64,000 bases of DNA. It comes from Streptomyces bottropensis ATCC 25435 (lineage in GTDB: Bacteria; Actinomycetota; Actinomycetes; Streptomycetales; Streptomycetaceae). The notes under the pieces were generated by a model. That model saw nothing but the letters and a program-made list of their open reading frames with translations, did no database searches and was not told the origin of the DNA. The stretch is from the NCBI RefSeq assembly GCF_000383595.1, contig NZ_KB911581.1, positions 6,159,519-6,223,518 of the forward strand, in the 5' to 3' direction. Positions 8,582-16,264 of the stretch are shown here, one piece after another. Each line of letters begins with the position of its first letter. The stretch's first letter is position 1. The position numbers and the translations under genes were made by a program.

Positions 8582-9769
8582 TCAGCCGGTGATGCCGAGG
8601 CTGAGGGGGAAGGCGGGCCTGGCGCCGAGGAGATGGGCGCCGGCGGACTGCAGGATCTTGTCCTGGGCCACCACGTGCTGGCACATCGTCATGGTGTCGC
8701 GCAGCCAGCGGTCGAGCGGGCTGGGCTTGTAGATCGAGGCGGTCTGCATCAGGTCGTACAGGCGCATCACGATGGAGCGGGCGGAACGGAAGGCGTGCAG
8801 CCGGGAGAGGGGCAGCGCGGCGCGCTCGTCGGGGGTGAGGTCGTCGAGGGTGCCGCCCGCCGCCAGCACCTCCCACTGGCGCTCCATCGCTGCGTAGACC
8901 GCGGCGCGGGTGGCGTTGAAGTCGGCCTCGCACTCGGCCAGTCCGACCTGGATCCGCCAGTTGTCGGCCCAGCCGCCACCGCCGGGCGGGGACTTGGCCA
9001 CCACCTGCTCGCGCACCCAGTCCAGCGCGGCCCGGGCGACGCCGAGCGGGACGCCGGGCATGTTGCGCATGTGCACCTCGGGCTGGGCCAGCGGGCCCTC
9101 GCCGTTGCGTACCGTGCCGAAGGTGAGCGTGCGGCCCTCGGGGACGAAGACGTCGTGGATGGCGTAGTCGCAACTGCCGCTGCCCGCGAGGCCGGTGGTG
9201 TTCCAGGTGTCGATGATCTCGACGTCGGACTGCGGCACCATCAGCAGGATGGAGTCGTGCGACCCGTCGACCAGGTAGGGTTCGCCGTCCTCGTAGATGA
9301 AGGCGCCGGAGATCACCCAGTCGGCGTGGGTGATGCCGCTGCCGAACTGCCACTTCCCGGTCAGCCGGTACCCGCCGTCGACGCGCTCGGCCCGGCCGGT
9401 GGGGAAGAGCAGGCCGGCGGTGGTCATGTCCAGCCGGGGGAACATCTCCTTGGCGACCCGCTCGTCGAGGAACGAGGCGTACAGGCCGGAGTCCATCCCG
9501 ATCATCACGGCCCAGCCGGCCGAGGAGTCTCCGTAGGCCAGGGCCTCGACCACTTCGGTCTGCTCGACCGAGGTCAGCTCCGGGCCGCCCCATGCCTTGC
9601 TGAAGCCCATCCGGAACGCGCCGGTCGAGCGGATCAGTTCGACGACGTCGGCGGGCAGACGGCGGTTCTGCTCGATCTCGACCGCGCGCTCCCGCAGCCG
9701 CGGGGCCAGTGCCCGGGAGGCGGCGAGGATCTCGGCGGCGGTGTTGGGAATCGCCTGGGTGTGCGTCAT
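8582..9769 (-). CDS. Acyl-CoA-dehydrogenase-fold, flavin-dependent monooxygenase (two-component, large subunit)
   Basis: A 395-residue protein with acyl-CoA dehydrogenase architecture: helical N-terminal part with FRMGFSKAWGGPELT, a middle beta domain with GYRLTGKWQFGSGITHADW, and a helical C-terminal part. It resembles the HsaA/DszC/NcnH-like group that uses reduced flavin and oxygen to oxygenate aromatic carbons, sulfur or nitrogen, instead of oxidising acyl-CoA. The gene ends one base before the start region of the next upstream gene, a flavin reductase (stop 9771, start here 9769), which fits a two-component system. In this operon a nitrogen or hydrazine substrate is plausible but unproven; an acyl dehydrogenase acting on a hydrazino acid is the main alternative. 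Confidence 0.82.
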   Translation of the reverse strand: MTHTQAIPNTAAEILAASRALAPRLRERAVEIEQNRRLPADVVELIRSTGAFRMGFSKAWGGPELTSVEQTEVVEALAYGDSSAGWAVMIGMDSGLYASFLDERVAKEMFPRLDMTTAGLLFPTGRAERVDGGYRLTGKWQFGSGITHADWVISGAFIYEDGEPYLVDGSHDSILLMVPQSDVEIIDTWNTTGLAGSGSCDYAIHDVFVPEGRTLTFGTVRNGEGPLAQPEVHMRNMPGVPLGVARAALDWVREQVVAKSPPGGGGWADNWRIQVGLAECEADFNATRAAVYAAMERQWEVLAAGGTLDDLTPDERAALPLSRLHAFRSARSIVMRLYDLMQTASIYKPSPLDRWLRDTMTMCQHVVAQDKILQSAGAHLLGARPAFPLSLGITG

Positions 9770-9770
9770 G

Positions 9771-10277
9771 TCAGGACTCCTTGGCCGTGGCGGTCGCGAG
9801 CTGGTGGAAGTTGCCGTGCAGGAAGAGCAGGGGAGGCTGCTGGTCGCGGACGCCGGTGGAGACCACCTCGCCGATCAGCATCGTGTGGTCGCCGAGGTCG
9901 AAGCTGTCCCAGAGCACGCACTCCAGGCTGCTCTGCGCGTCGAGCATCAGGGCTCCGGTGGCGGGGCCGGGGTTGGCGTCGAGGGCGGCGACGGCCTCGG
10001 CGCGGGCGTCGCGGCCCTTGGCGAGGCCCCGGGCCAGCGGCTCCGCTTCGCTGTCCAGGATGGAGACGGCCCACTTCTTGGTCTCCAGCAGATCGCCCAG
10101 GAACTGGGAGTCGCGGTGCAGCGAGAGCGAGACCAGCGGCGGGTCGAGCGACACCGAGGTCAGCGAGTTGAGGGTGACGGCGTCGTGGCGGCGAGAGCCC
10201 CCGCGGTCCGTGTAGGTCGTGGCGACGCAGACTCCGGTGGCGAAGTTGCGCATCGTGCCGCGCAGATCGGGTGACAT
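9771..10277 (-). CDS. Flavin reductase (two-component monooxygenase small subunit)
   Basis: A 168-residue protein of the HpaC/HsaB-like flavin reductase family. MRNFATGVCVATTYTD at the N-terminus, the DAVTLNSLTSVSLDPPLVSLSL segment near residues 33-54 (read in two pieces: DAVTLNSLTSVSL and DPPLVSLSL) and the C-terminal PPLLFLHGNFHQLA are characteristic. It should reduce free FMN or FAD with NAD(P)H and supply it to the adjacent acyl-CoA-dehydrogenase-fold oxygenase. A GAGGAG ribosome-binding site precedes ATG 10277. The gap to the downstream gene is a single base, so the two are cotranslated. Confidence 0.9.
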   Translation of the reverse strand: MSPDLRGTMRNFATGVCVATTYTDRGGSRRHDAVTLNSLTSVSLDPPLVSLSLHRDSQFLGDLLETKKWAVSILDSEAEPLARGLAKGRDARAEAVAALDANPGPATGALMLDAQSSLECVLWDSFDLGDHTMLIGEVVSTGVRDQQPPLLFLHGNFHQLATATAKES

Positions 10278-10295
10278 GACGGCTTCTCCTCGGTA

Positions 10296-11651
10296 CTAGA
10301 CGGCCTGGCGGAAGGTGAAGACCCGGTCGGGGTCGTAGCGGTGCTTGATCTCGCGGAGCCGGGCCAGGTTGGGGCCGAAGTAGGCGGCCTGGGCCTCGGG
10401 CAGGTCGGGGTCGGCGAAGTTGACGTAGGAGGCGTCCCGGGCGTGGGCGCCCATCGCGGCGTGCAGCTCGGTCAGCCAGTCGAGGTTGGCGCGGCGCACG
10501 TCCGCGGGGTCGTCGGTGGACCAGGAGGTGTCCATGGAGATCAGGAAGAGCACGTCCCGGTGGGGGAAGGCGGTCTCGGTGACGGGCACCCGGTTGATGG
10601 CGCCGCCCCAGGTGAACAGGGCGATACCGGCGCCGTCGGGGTTGCCACTGCCGGGCCACTTGCGCAGGGCGGTCAGGACGGTGTCCACGCCGGCCTCGGT
10701 GAGCGGCTCGCCGACCGTGCGGGTACGGACCGCGAACGGGTCCCCCGAGGTCTCGTGGCGCAGGTAGTCCTTGGCCTCCCAGTAGCCGCGGTCCTCGATC
10801 TCCACCGTGGAGGGTGAGCCGGTGGCCAGGGCGGGCGCCAGCAGGGCGCGCAGCTCCGAGGCCGGGCCCAGGTGCTGGCCGATCACCGAGACGATCCCGT
10901 CGTCGTCCCCGGCCCGGCTCACCCCGATCCGGGCGGCGAACCGGTCCGGCGCGTCCCGCATGATGCGCTGCATCACCGGCAGGACCGCCTCGGCGTCGTC
11001 CAGCGGCCACACCACCAGACAGGTGGAGCTGTCGACCGTCGGGCGGGCCTGGAAGGTGAAGGAGACATTGATCCCGAAGTTGCCGCCACCGCCGCCCTTG
11101 CTGGCCCAGAACAGGTCGGGGTGGTTGGTCTCGTCGCAGACCACCAGCGTGCCGTCGGCGAGGACGATCTCGGTCTCCACCAGGGAGTCGCAGGTCAGGC
11201 CGAAGGCCCGGGAGACCGCGGCCACGCCGCCGCCGAGGGTGAGGCCGCCGATGCCGACCTCGTCCGAGTTGCCGAGCGGCACCGCGAGGTCGTGGCGCTG
11301 GAGCTCGGCGTACAGCTCGCCGGAGCGGGCTCCGCCGCCGACCCTGACCAGTTCCCGCTCACGGTCCACCGTGACGGTGTTCAGGCCGTGCAGATCGAGC
11401 ACCAGTCCCGGGGTGGCGGCCTGGCCGGCGTAGCTGTGGCCGCCGCCGCGGGCCACCACCGGCAGCCCCTGCTGCCGGGCCCAGGCGATGCCCCGGGCGA
11501 CGTCCGCGACGCTCGCCACCGAGAGCACCCCGGCCGGACGGATGTCCGCGTAGCGCTTGTTGAAGGCGCTGCTGTTCTCGTCGAAACCGGGCTCCCCCGG
11601 CAACCGCACCGTTCCGTCGACCCGCTCGCGCAGGCCCTGCCAGTCGGTCAT
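10296..11651 (-). CDS. FAD-linked oxidoreductase, berberine-bridge-enzyme/PCMH type
   Basis: A 451-residue flavoprotein. The N-terminal FAD-binding PCMH domain carries VVARGGGHSYAGQAATPG (about residues 60-77), where the histidine commonly bonds FAD covalently; IGGLTLGGGVA and GGGGGNFGI follow. The C-terminal BBE segment includes YVNFADPDL and AAYFGPNLARLREIKHRYDP. Such enzymes oxidise alcohols, amines or form rings with oxygen as acceptor. The second cysteine often used for bicovalent flavin is not evident to me. Start ATG 11651 overlaps the upstream stop by four bases (ATGA). In this operon it is a candidate for late oxidation of a peptide or hydrazine intermediate. Confidence 0.88.
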   Translation of the reverse strand: MTDWQGLRERVDGTVRLPGEPGFDENSSAFNKRYADIRPAGVLSVASVADVARGIAWARQQGLPVVARGGGHSYAGQAATPGLVLDLHGLNTVTVDRERELVRVGGGARSGELYAELQRHDLAVPLGNSDEVGIGGLTLGGGVAAVSRAFGLTCDSLVETEIVLADGTLVVCDETNHPDLFWASKGGGGGNFGINVSFTFQARPTVDSSTCLVVWPLDDAEAVLPVMQRIMRDAPDRFAARIGVSRAGDDDGIVSVIGQHLGPASELRALLAPALATGSPSTVEIEDRGYWEAKDYLRHETSGDPFAVRTRTVGEPLTEAGVDTVLTALRKWPGSGNPDGAGIALFTWGGAINRVPVTETAFPHRDVLFLISMDTSWSTDDPADVRRANLDWLTELHAAMGAHARDASYVNFADPDLPEAQAAYFGPNLARLREIKHRYDPDRVFTFRQAV

Positions 11652-11992
11652 CCCGCTTCCTCCGGTTCGGTCACTTCCGTCAGGTACGAGACGCCGGTCT
11701 CCGAGCGCGGCGTGTACCGCTTCCACTCCTCGCGCAGGAGCAGACCGAACTCGATGTCCTGTTCCGGGGTGTTGACGGTGCTCCCGGCGATGACCTCGCC
11801 GCCGTCCAGCACCATCGTGTAGGCGAGGCGGAGGGTGCCGTCCGGCTCGCAGATCCCGTTCACGCTCCCCCGGCGGACGAGACCGCCGGCGAAGTCCGCC
11901 CACACCAGGTCGTCCTTCTGGTGGTACTGGGCCGTCACCCCGTCCGCCGCGGCCAGTTTGCGGAACTGGCGGCCGTTGTAGTCGATGCTCAT
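11648..11992 (-). CDS. Conserved small protein of unknown function in the operon
   Basis: A 114-residue soluble protein with alternating beta-strand patterns (YNGRQFRKLA, AQYHQKDDLVWADFAGG, GTLRLAYTMVLDGGEVIAG) resembling a small antiparallel sheet of the kind in MORN-like or lipocalin-like proteins. I recognise similar proteins that genome annotations often mislabel as N-acetylglutamate synthase, but I see no acetyltransferase motif. It is translationally coupled on both sides (ATGA overlaps with 11989-13287 and 10296-11651), so it probably contributes to the pathway. Function is unknown. Confidence 0.7.
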   Translation of the reverse strand: MSIDYNGRQFRKLAAADGVTAQYHQKDDLVWADFAGGLVRRGSVNGICEPDGTLRLAYTMVLDGGEVIAGSTVNTPEQDIEFGLLLREEWKRYTPRSETGVSYLTEVTEPEEAG

Positions 11993-13287
11993 ACGTCCGC
12001 GTCCAGCAGTCCGGCCGGCATCTCCAGCCGTGCGGCGACGTCCTTGCGCTCCAGCGGGTCCGCGTCCAGTTCGACGGCCGCGAGGGCGGTGGCGAGGCGC
12101 TCCCGGCAGGCCCCGGTGTCCTCGCCGGAGCAGACCACGAAGGAGTGCCGGGAGAGGTATCCGCCGGGCGGGAGCCGCAGTTCGGTGCCCGGTTCGACCA
12201 TCGGGGAGGCGGTCACCAGCCCCGGCAGTCCGGTCGGCACCCTGACCGCGTGGATGGTGGCGTCCTCGACCGGGTAGCCGAAGCGGATGCCCGCTACCTC
12301 GTGCCGGGTGAAGGCGGTGTCCGGGCGGTGCCCGGCCGCGACCTCCACCAGCAGCTCGCCGGTGTCGATCCCGGTGGCGATCCGGCCGAGGAAGGGGATC
12401 AGGTCCCCGCCGAGCCGGCCGTTGATCTCGATGATCACCGGGCCGTACGAGGTGAGCTTGACCTCGGTGTGGGTCAGTCCGTTCTCGACGCCGAGCACCT
12501 CGTGCGCCTTGGTCAGGACGTCGATCAGTTCCGGGTCCCGCAGCAGCGGGTCCGCCGCGTCGACGACATGGCCCACCTCCTCGAAGTACGGGTAGTGCCC
12601 GGTCTCCTTGCGGGCCACGAACAGCGCCCGGTACTCGCCCTCGTGGACGACGCCGTCGATGCTGATCTCGGGGCCGCGGGCGTAGCCCTCCACGATCGCC
12701 CCGCCCCGGAAGGGCTCGTCCCCGACCAGGCTGGCGTTGGAGGCGACCAGGTAGGCGCGGTCCAGCTGGGTCTCGTCCTCGGCGAGGACGACGCCCATCG
12801 AGGCGCCCAGCGCCCGTGGTTTGACGACCACCGGGTAGCCGATCCGGGCGGCCACCTCGCGGGCCTGTTCCAGGCTGTCGGTCAGTTCGAAGCCGGGCTG
12901 GGGAAGGCCGGCGGCGGTCAGCATGGACCGGGTCCGGTGCTTGTCGCGGCAGCCCTGCACGCCGGCGAGTCCGAGGCCCGGGAGCCCGAACTCGGCGGCC
13001 AGTTCGGCGGCCGGCATCACGAGCGGCTCGTCGTAGCAGAACAGTCCGACGACCGTACGACGGCTCGCGATCTCCCTGGCGGCTGCGCGGAGTTCGTCGT
13101 GGTCGAACACGTTGGCCACGGTGATCTCGTCGAAGTAGTCGTTCTGCCAGGTGGGCTTGAGGTTGTTGACCAGGACCAGTTTGAGGTCCAGCTCGGCCGC
13201 CCGACGTGCGGCGGACTCGATCAGGTACTCGCGGTAGACCTTGAGTCCGCTGCCGATCACCAGCAGCACGCGGTCTTCGGCGCTCAT
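11989..13287 (-). CDS. ATP-grasp carboxylate-amine ligase
   Basis: A 432-residue ATP-grasp enzyme related to L-amino-acid ligases of the BacD type. Visible parts are the N-terminal domain, the ATP-binding strand YPVVVKPRALGASMGVV (about residues 148-164), and the catalytic core HTEVKLTSYGPVIIEINGRLG written here as HTEVKLTSYGPV then IIEINGRLGGD (about 278-298), which supplies Mg-binding Glu and Asn. It would form an amide bond with ATP hydrolysis to ADP. It starts at ATG 13287, overlapping the DAO-like gene stop, directly after the four-gene hydrazine set. That placement makes a hydrazino acid such as hydrazinoacetate a reasonable candidate substrate, which is an inference. Confidence 0.9.
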   Translation of the reverse strand: MSAEDRVLLVIGSGLKVYREYLIESAARRAAELDLKLVLVNNLKPTWQNDYFDEITVANVFDHDELRAAAREIASRRTVVGLFCYDEPLVMPAAELAAEFGLPGLGLAGVQGCRDKHRTRSMLTAAGLPQPGFELTDSLEQAREVAARIGYPVVVKPRALGASMGVVLAEDETQLDRAYLVASNASLVGDEPFRGGAIVEGYARGPEISIDGVVHEGEYRALFVARKETGHYPYFEEVGHVVDAADPLLRDPELIDVLTKAHEVLGVENGLTHTEVKLTSYGPVIIEINGRLGGDLIPFLGRIATGIDTGELLVEVAAGHRPDTAFTRHEVAGIRFGYPVEDATIHAVRVPTGLPGLVTASPMVEPGTELRLPPGGYLSRHSFVVCSGEDTGACRERLATALAAVELDADPLERKDVAARLEMPAGLLDADV

Positions 13288-14357
13288 ATCGTCTCCTCCC
13301 GGAAGTCTGTGGTGAGTGCTTCGAGAATCCGTTCGGCGACCAGCGGGGCGGTACGGAAGCCGTCTCCGCCGCTGGCCGTCCTCGCCCAGGTGTGCGGGCC
13401 GATCTTGACCAGGTGGGCGGCGCCGGTCTCGGCGTCCACCAGGTAGTGGCAGCGCTTGACCGCGATCACGCTGTAGCGGTCGGGGTCGGTCAGGAACCGT
13501 TCGGCCAGGACCTGTTCGGCCCACCGGCGCTCCTCCACCGAGGAGCCGGTGGTGACCGCGTCCGCCTCACGGCAGACCGAGGCCGAGCTGACCTTGAGCA
13601 GGGTCCCGTCCCCCGGCGGCAGCAGCCAGGCCAGGCCCGAGGTGCCGATCCGGCCGATCCCCGGGGTGTTCTCCCAGGCCGACGCCAGCTGCTCCGGCGG
13701 CTTGAGGTAGACCAGGGTCTGCCGGTGGAGCACCATCGGCAGGTCGACCAGGTCCTTGGACCAGGGGCCGGTGGCGACCAGGGTGAGGTCGGAGTCCAGG
13801 AACTCCGCATCGGGCAGGTACACCCGGCCGGTCTCCGGATCCACCGCCTTGACCTGCTGCCAGGGCCGGAGGGTGACGTTCGGCTGCTCGTTCAGCCAGC
13901 GGACGAGCACCTGCAGCGCGTGGTCGGCGAGCAGGACGCCGCCGTGGCGTTCCAGCACCCCGACGGTGTTCTCGGGGAAGCGGACGTGGGGTACGGAGTC
14001 CGGGTCGACCACGCTGACGGGCAGGTCGGCGGCGGCCGCGGCGGCCATCACCTCGTCCACCTCGTCGGCGGCCCAGGCGGTGATCATGCCCACCCGGCGG
14101 TAGAACTTGGACCCGGTCAGGGCCTCCAGCGCCATCCAGCGGCGGTGTGCCACCGCTACCCGCCGGGAGGCGGCGCGGTCGGTCAGGTCGAGGGCGCGGA
14201 CGGCGCGGTGCTGGTCGAAGGAGGTGGAGCCGGGGTTCGGGATCGCGTCCCGGTCGAGGACCGTGACGTGGTGTCCCGCCAGTGCGCAGCGCACCGCCGA
14301 GAGCAGTCCGGTCACCCCGGCGCCGACCACCACTACGCGTCGTCTGTCGGTGGCCAT
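13284..14357 (-). CDS. FAD-dependent oxidoreductase, D-amino-acid/glycine-oxidase type (Spb39-like role)
   Basis: A 357-residue flavoenzyme with an N-terminal dinucleotide-binding motif VVVVGAGVTGLLSAV and the second half DRDAIPNPGST, plus a C-terminal GGDGFRTAPLVAERIL segment, as in the DAO superfamily. It begins immediately after the stop of the synthetase-like gene (TAG then ATG). In the s56-p1 and triacsin systems, as I recall them, a flavoenzyme oxidises the lysine-glycine hydrazine N6-(carboxymethylamino)lysine and releases hydrazinoacetic acid. The position next to an N-hydroxylase, cupin and synthetase-like gene suggests the same step here. Sequence alone does not prove substrate. Confidence 0.85.
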   Translation of the reverse strand: MATDRRRVVVVGAGVTGLLSAVRCALAGHHVTVLDRDAIPNPGSTSFDQHRAVRALDLTDRAASRRVAVAHRRWMALEALTGSKFYRRVGMITAWAADEVDEVMAAAAAADLPVSVVDPDSVPHVRFPENTVGVLERHGGVLLADHALQVLVRWLNEQPNVTLRPWQQVKAVDPETGRVYLPDAEFLDSDLTLVATGPWSKDLVDLPMVLHRQTLVYLKPPEQLASAWENTPGIGRIGTSGLAWLLPPGDGTLLKVSSASVCREADAVTTGSSVEERRWAEQVLAERFLTDPDRYSVIAVKRCHYLVDAETGAAHLVKIGPHTWARTASGGDGFRTAPLVAERILEALTTDFREETI

Positions 14358-15896
14358 CTACATCGCCTCGCCGTCCAGCCGCGGCAGCCGGCCCACGGTG
14401 ATCTCGGTCGTCGGGTCGTCCCGTGTCAGCCGGGTGTCGACGCCGGCGCGTTCGGCGAGGTCGATCAGGATGGGGGCGGCGCCGCGCAGGACGGTCCGCA
14501 CCTGGTGGAAGAAGTCGCCGGCCTGCGCGTCGGTCACTTCCCAGCGGTCCAGTCGGCCCAGCTGTTCGGCGAGTGTCTCCGCCGCCCGGCCGAGGCTGAA
14601 GGTGCCGAGTTCGTAGGTGGCGGCGAACCGTTCGGTGATGCGGGCGGCGGCCTCACGGGAGGCGGCGGAGACCGGCAGGGTCTGCCCGGTCCAGCGTTCG
14701 GCCTTGGCGGCCACCCGGTTCCACGGTTCGACCAGCCGGGCTCCGGTGACGGCGGCCAGGGCCGACCAGCCGAAGTTGGTGCGCTGGTTCTCGGGGCTGG
14801 TGGCGGCCAGGTGGTAGCGGCCGATGTCCCGCGGCAGTCTGTCCGCGAGCTCCTGGCCCCAGACCAGATGGCCCCGGCTGGTGGAGAACTTCTGGTGCTC
14901 CAGTTCGTAGAACTCGTTGGTGACGAAGCCGGCGGGCAGGGCGTACCGGTCGTGCAGGGCGAGCAGCATGGCCGCCCCCGCGATGGCGAACGGGAAGGTG
15001 TTGTCGAAGCCGAGGAAGTAGACGACCTCGGTGTCGGACTCCGGCCACCACAGCTGGTCGTCCTCGGCCAGCACCTCGCCGCGTGTCTCGGCGGACAGGC
15101 CGGTGGTGTAGATGGACCAGGCCATCGTCTCGGCGTTGGGGTTGACGCACTGTCCGGCGACCTCGGGGAAGGGGGCGGGGATGCCCCAGGAGATCGGGTA
15201 GGTGAGGGGGAAGTCCGGCAGCGGACGGGACAGCATCTCCTCGACGGCCTGGGCCATGTGCGGCCGCAGCGCGGCGCCGGTGGTGGCGAAGTACTCCCGC
15301 AGCCGGCCCCGGTACTCCTCCAGCGGCAGCACCAGCACCGGGATCTCATGCCATTCCAGGACCTCCTCGGGGTTCTCGGTGGAGCGGGCGTCGATCAGGT
15401 CGCCGGCGGCCAGCGGATGGCCGCAGCTCTCGCAGAGGCCGGCGCAGCCCTCGGCCAGGCAGTTCGGGCAGCCGCCCTTGACGAAGCCGTCGACCAGGTA
15501 CTGTCCGGTGCTCGGCGCGTAGGGGAACAGGGTGGGCCGCAGGACCAGCTTTCCCTCGTCGTGGAGCCGGCTGACGAACCGCAGCACCTGCTTGGTGAAG
15601 CGCTCCTCGTCCCGGGTGAAGCCGTCCACCGCGATACCCATCGCGGCGAGGGTGGCCTCGATCTTGGCGGTGGAGTCGGCGACCAGGGCCTCGGGGGTGG
15701 TGCCCAGCCGACGGGCGGTGGTGACCACGAAGGTGGAGGTGTCCTGGGCGCCGGTGCCGAAGACGGTCTCCCGGCCCACGGCACGCTGGTAGCGGGTGAA
15801 GACGTCGGCGGCCAGGAACGGACCGGCCAGATGACCGAGGTGCAGGTCGCCGTTGGCGGTCGGGGCGGGCGAGATCACCGCCACGCGCTTGCTCAT
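14358..15896 (-). CDS. Methionyl-tRNA-synthetase-like enzyme, candidate hydrazine synthetase catalytic subunit
   Basis: A 512-residue class I synthetase of the MetRS type: the HIGH-like motif PTANGDLHLGHL (residues 12-23), four zinc-knuckle cysteines in GGCPNCLAEGCAGLCESC, and a KMSKS equivalent KFSTSRG. A MetRS-like helical C-terminal region remains. In the cupin-MetRS hydrazine synthetases (such as Spb40 of the s56-p1 pathway) this domain adenylates an amino acid, which is then attacked by an N-hydroxylated amine before N-N bond formation. Those known enzymes are fused to a cupin; here the cupin is a separate gene overlapping by four bases (ATGA). A tRNA-charging role is unlikely because of the operon context. 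Confidence 0.9.
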   Translation of the reverse strand: MSKRVAVISPAPTANGDLHLGHLAGPFLAADVFTRYQRAVGRETVFGTGAQDTSTFVVTTARRLGTTPEALVADSTAKIEATLAAMGIAVDGFTRDEERFTKQVLRFVSRLHDEGKLVLRPTLFPYAPSTGQYLVDGFVKGGCPNCLAEGCAGLCESCGHPLAAGDLIDARSTENPEEVLEWHEIPVLVLPLEEYRGRLREYFATTGAALRPHMAQAVEEMLSRPLPDFPLTYPISWGIPAPFPEVAGQCVNPNAETMAWSIYTTGLSAETRGEVLAEDDQLWWPESDTEVVYFLGFDNTFPFAIAGAAMLLALHDRYALPAGFVTNEFYELEHQKFSTSRGHLVWGQELADRLPRDIGRYHLAATSPENQRTNFGWSALAAVTGARLVEPWNRVAAKAERWTGQTLPVSAASREAAARITERFAATYELGTFSLGRAAETLAEQLGRLDRWEVTDAQAGDFFHQVRTVLRGAAPILIDLAERAGVDTRLTRDDPTTEITVGRLPRLDGEAM

Positions 15897-16264
15897 GCTG
15901 TGCTCTCCTTCTGATGGCGGGTCAGGAAGCTTTCCGACATGTCGGTGTCCCACCAGATGCCGTAGTACTCGAAGTCCTCGGCGGAGCCGTTGACCACCTT
16001 GTGGTCGCAGCCCGGCGGCAGGTGGACGATGTCGCCGGCGGCGAACTCGCGCTCGGCGCCGTCCACGACCAGGGCGGCACGGCCGCTCAGCGCGATGAAG
16101 ATCTCGTACTCGTGGTGGCTGTGCGGGGTGGACTCACCCCCGGCCCGGACCACGCACCAGGCGCCCTCGAAGGGGGCGTTGAGCGCGTCCCAGGGCTGCA
16201 GGCGTTCGCCCTCGATGCCGTAGGCGGGGGTCAGATTGGCGCGGTCCAGTCGACGGATCTCCAT
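15893..16264 (-). CDS. Stand-alone cupin, candidate N-N bond-forming subunit of a split hydrazine synthetase
   Basis: A 123-residue single-domain cupin. Metal ligands are readable: His48, His50 and His51 with Glu54 in STPHSHHEYEIF, and a second cupin motif in HLPPGCDHKVVN near residue 90. In fused hydrazine synthetases the cupin binds zinc and rearranges the ester of an N-hydroxylamine into the N-N product. Here it is a free protein encoded between the N-hydroxylase gene (4-base overlap at 16264 region, stop/start sharing one base) and the MetRS-like gene (ATGA overlap). The gene order N-hydroxylase, cupin, synthetase is what gene fission or an unfused ancestor would give. Confidence 0.88.
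   Translation of the reverse strand: MEIRRLDRANLTPAYGIEGERLQPWDALNAPFEGAWCVVRAGGESTPHSHHEYEIFIALSGRAALVVDGAEREFAAGDIVHLPPGCDHKVVNGSAEDFEYYGIWWDTDMSESFLTRHQKESTA

Noticed and set aside
14358..15896. Housekeeping methionyl-tRNA synthetase
   Set aside because: It is embedded in a tight operon between a cupin and a flavoenzyme, which fits hydrazine synthetase, although resistance-type MetRS was considered.
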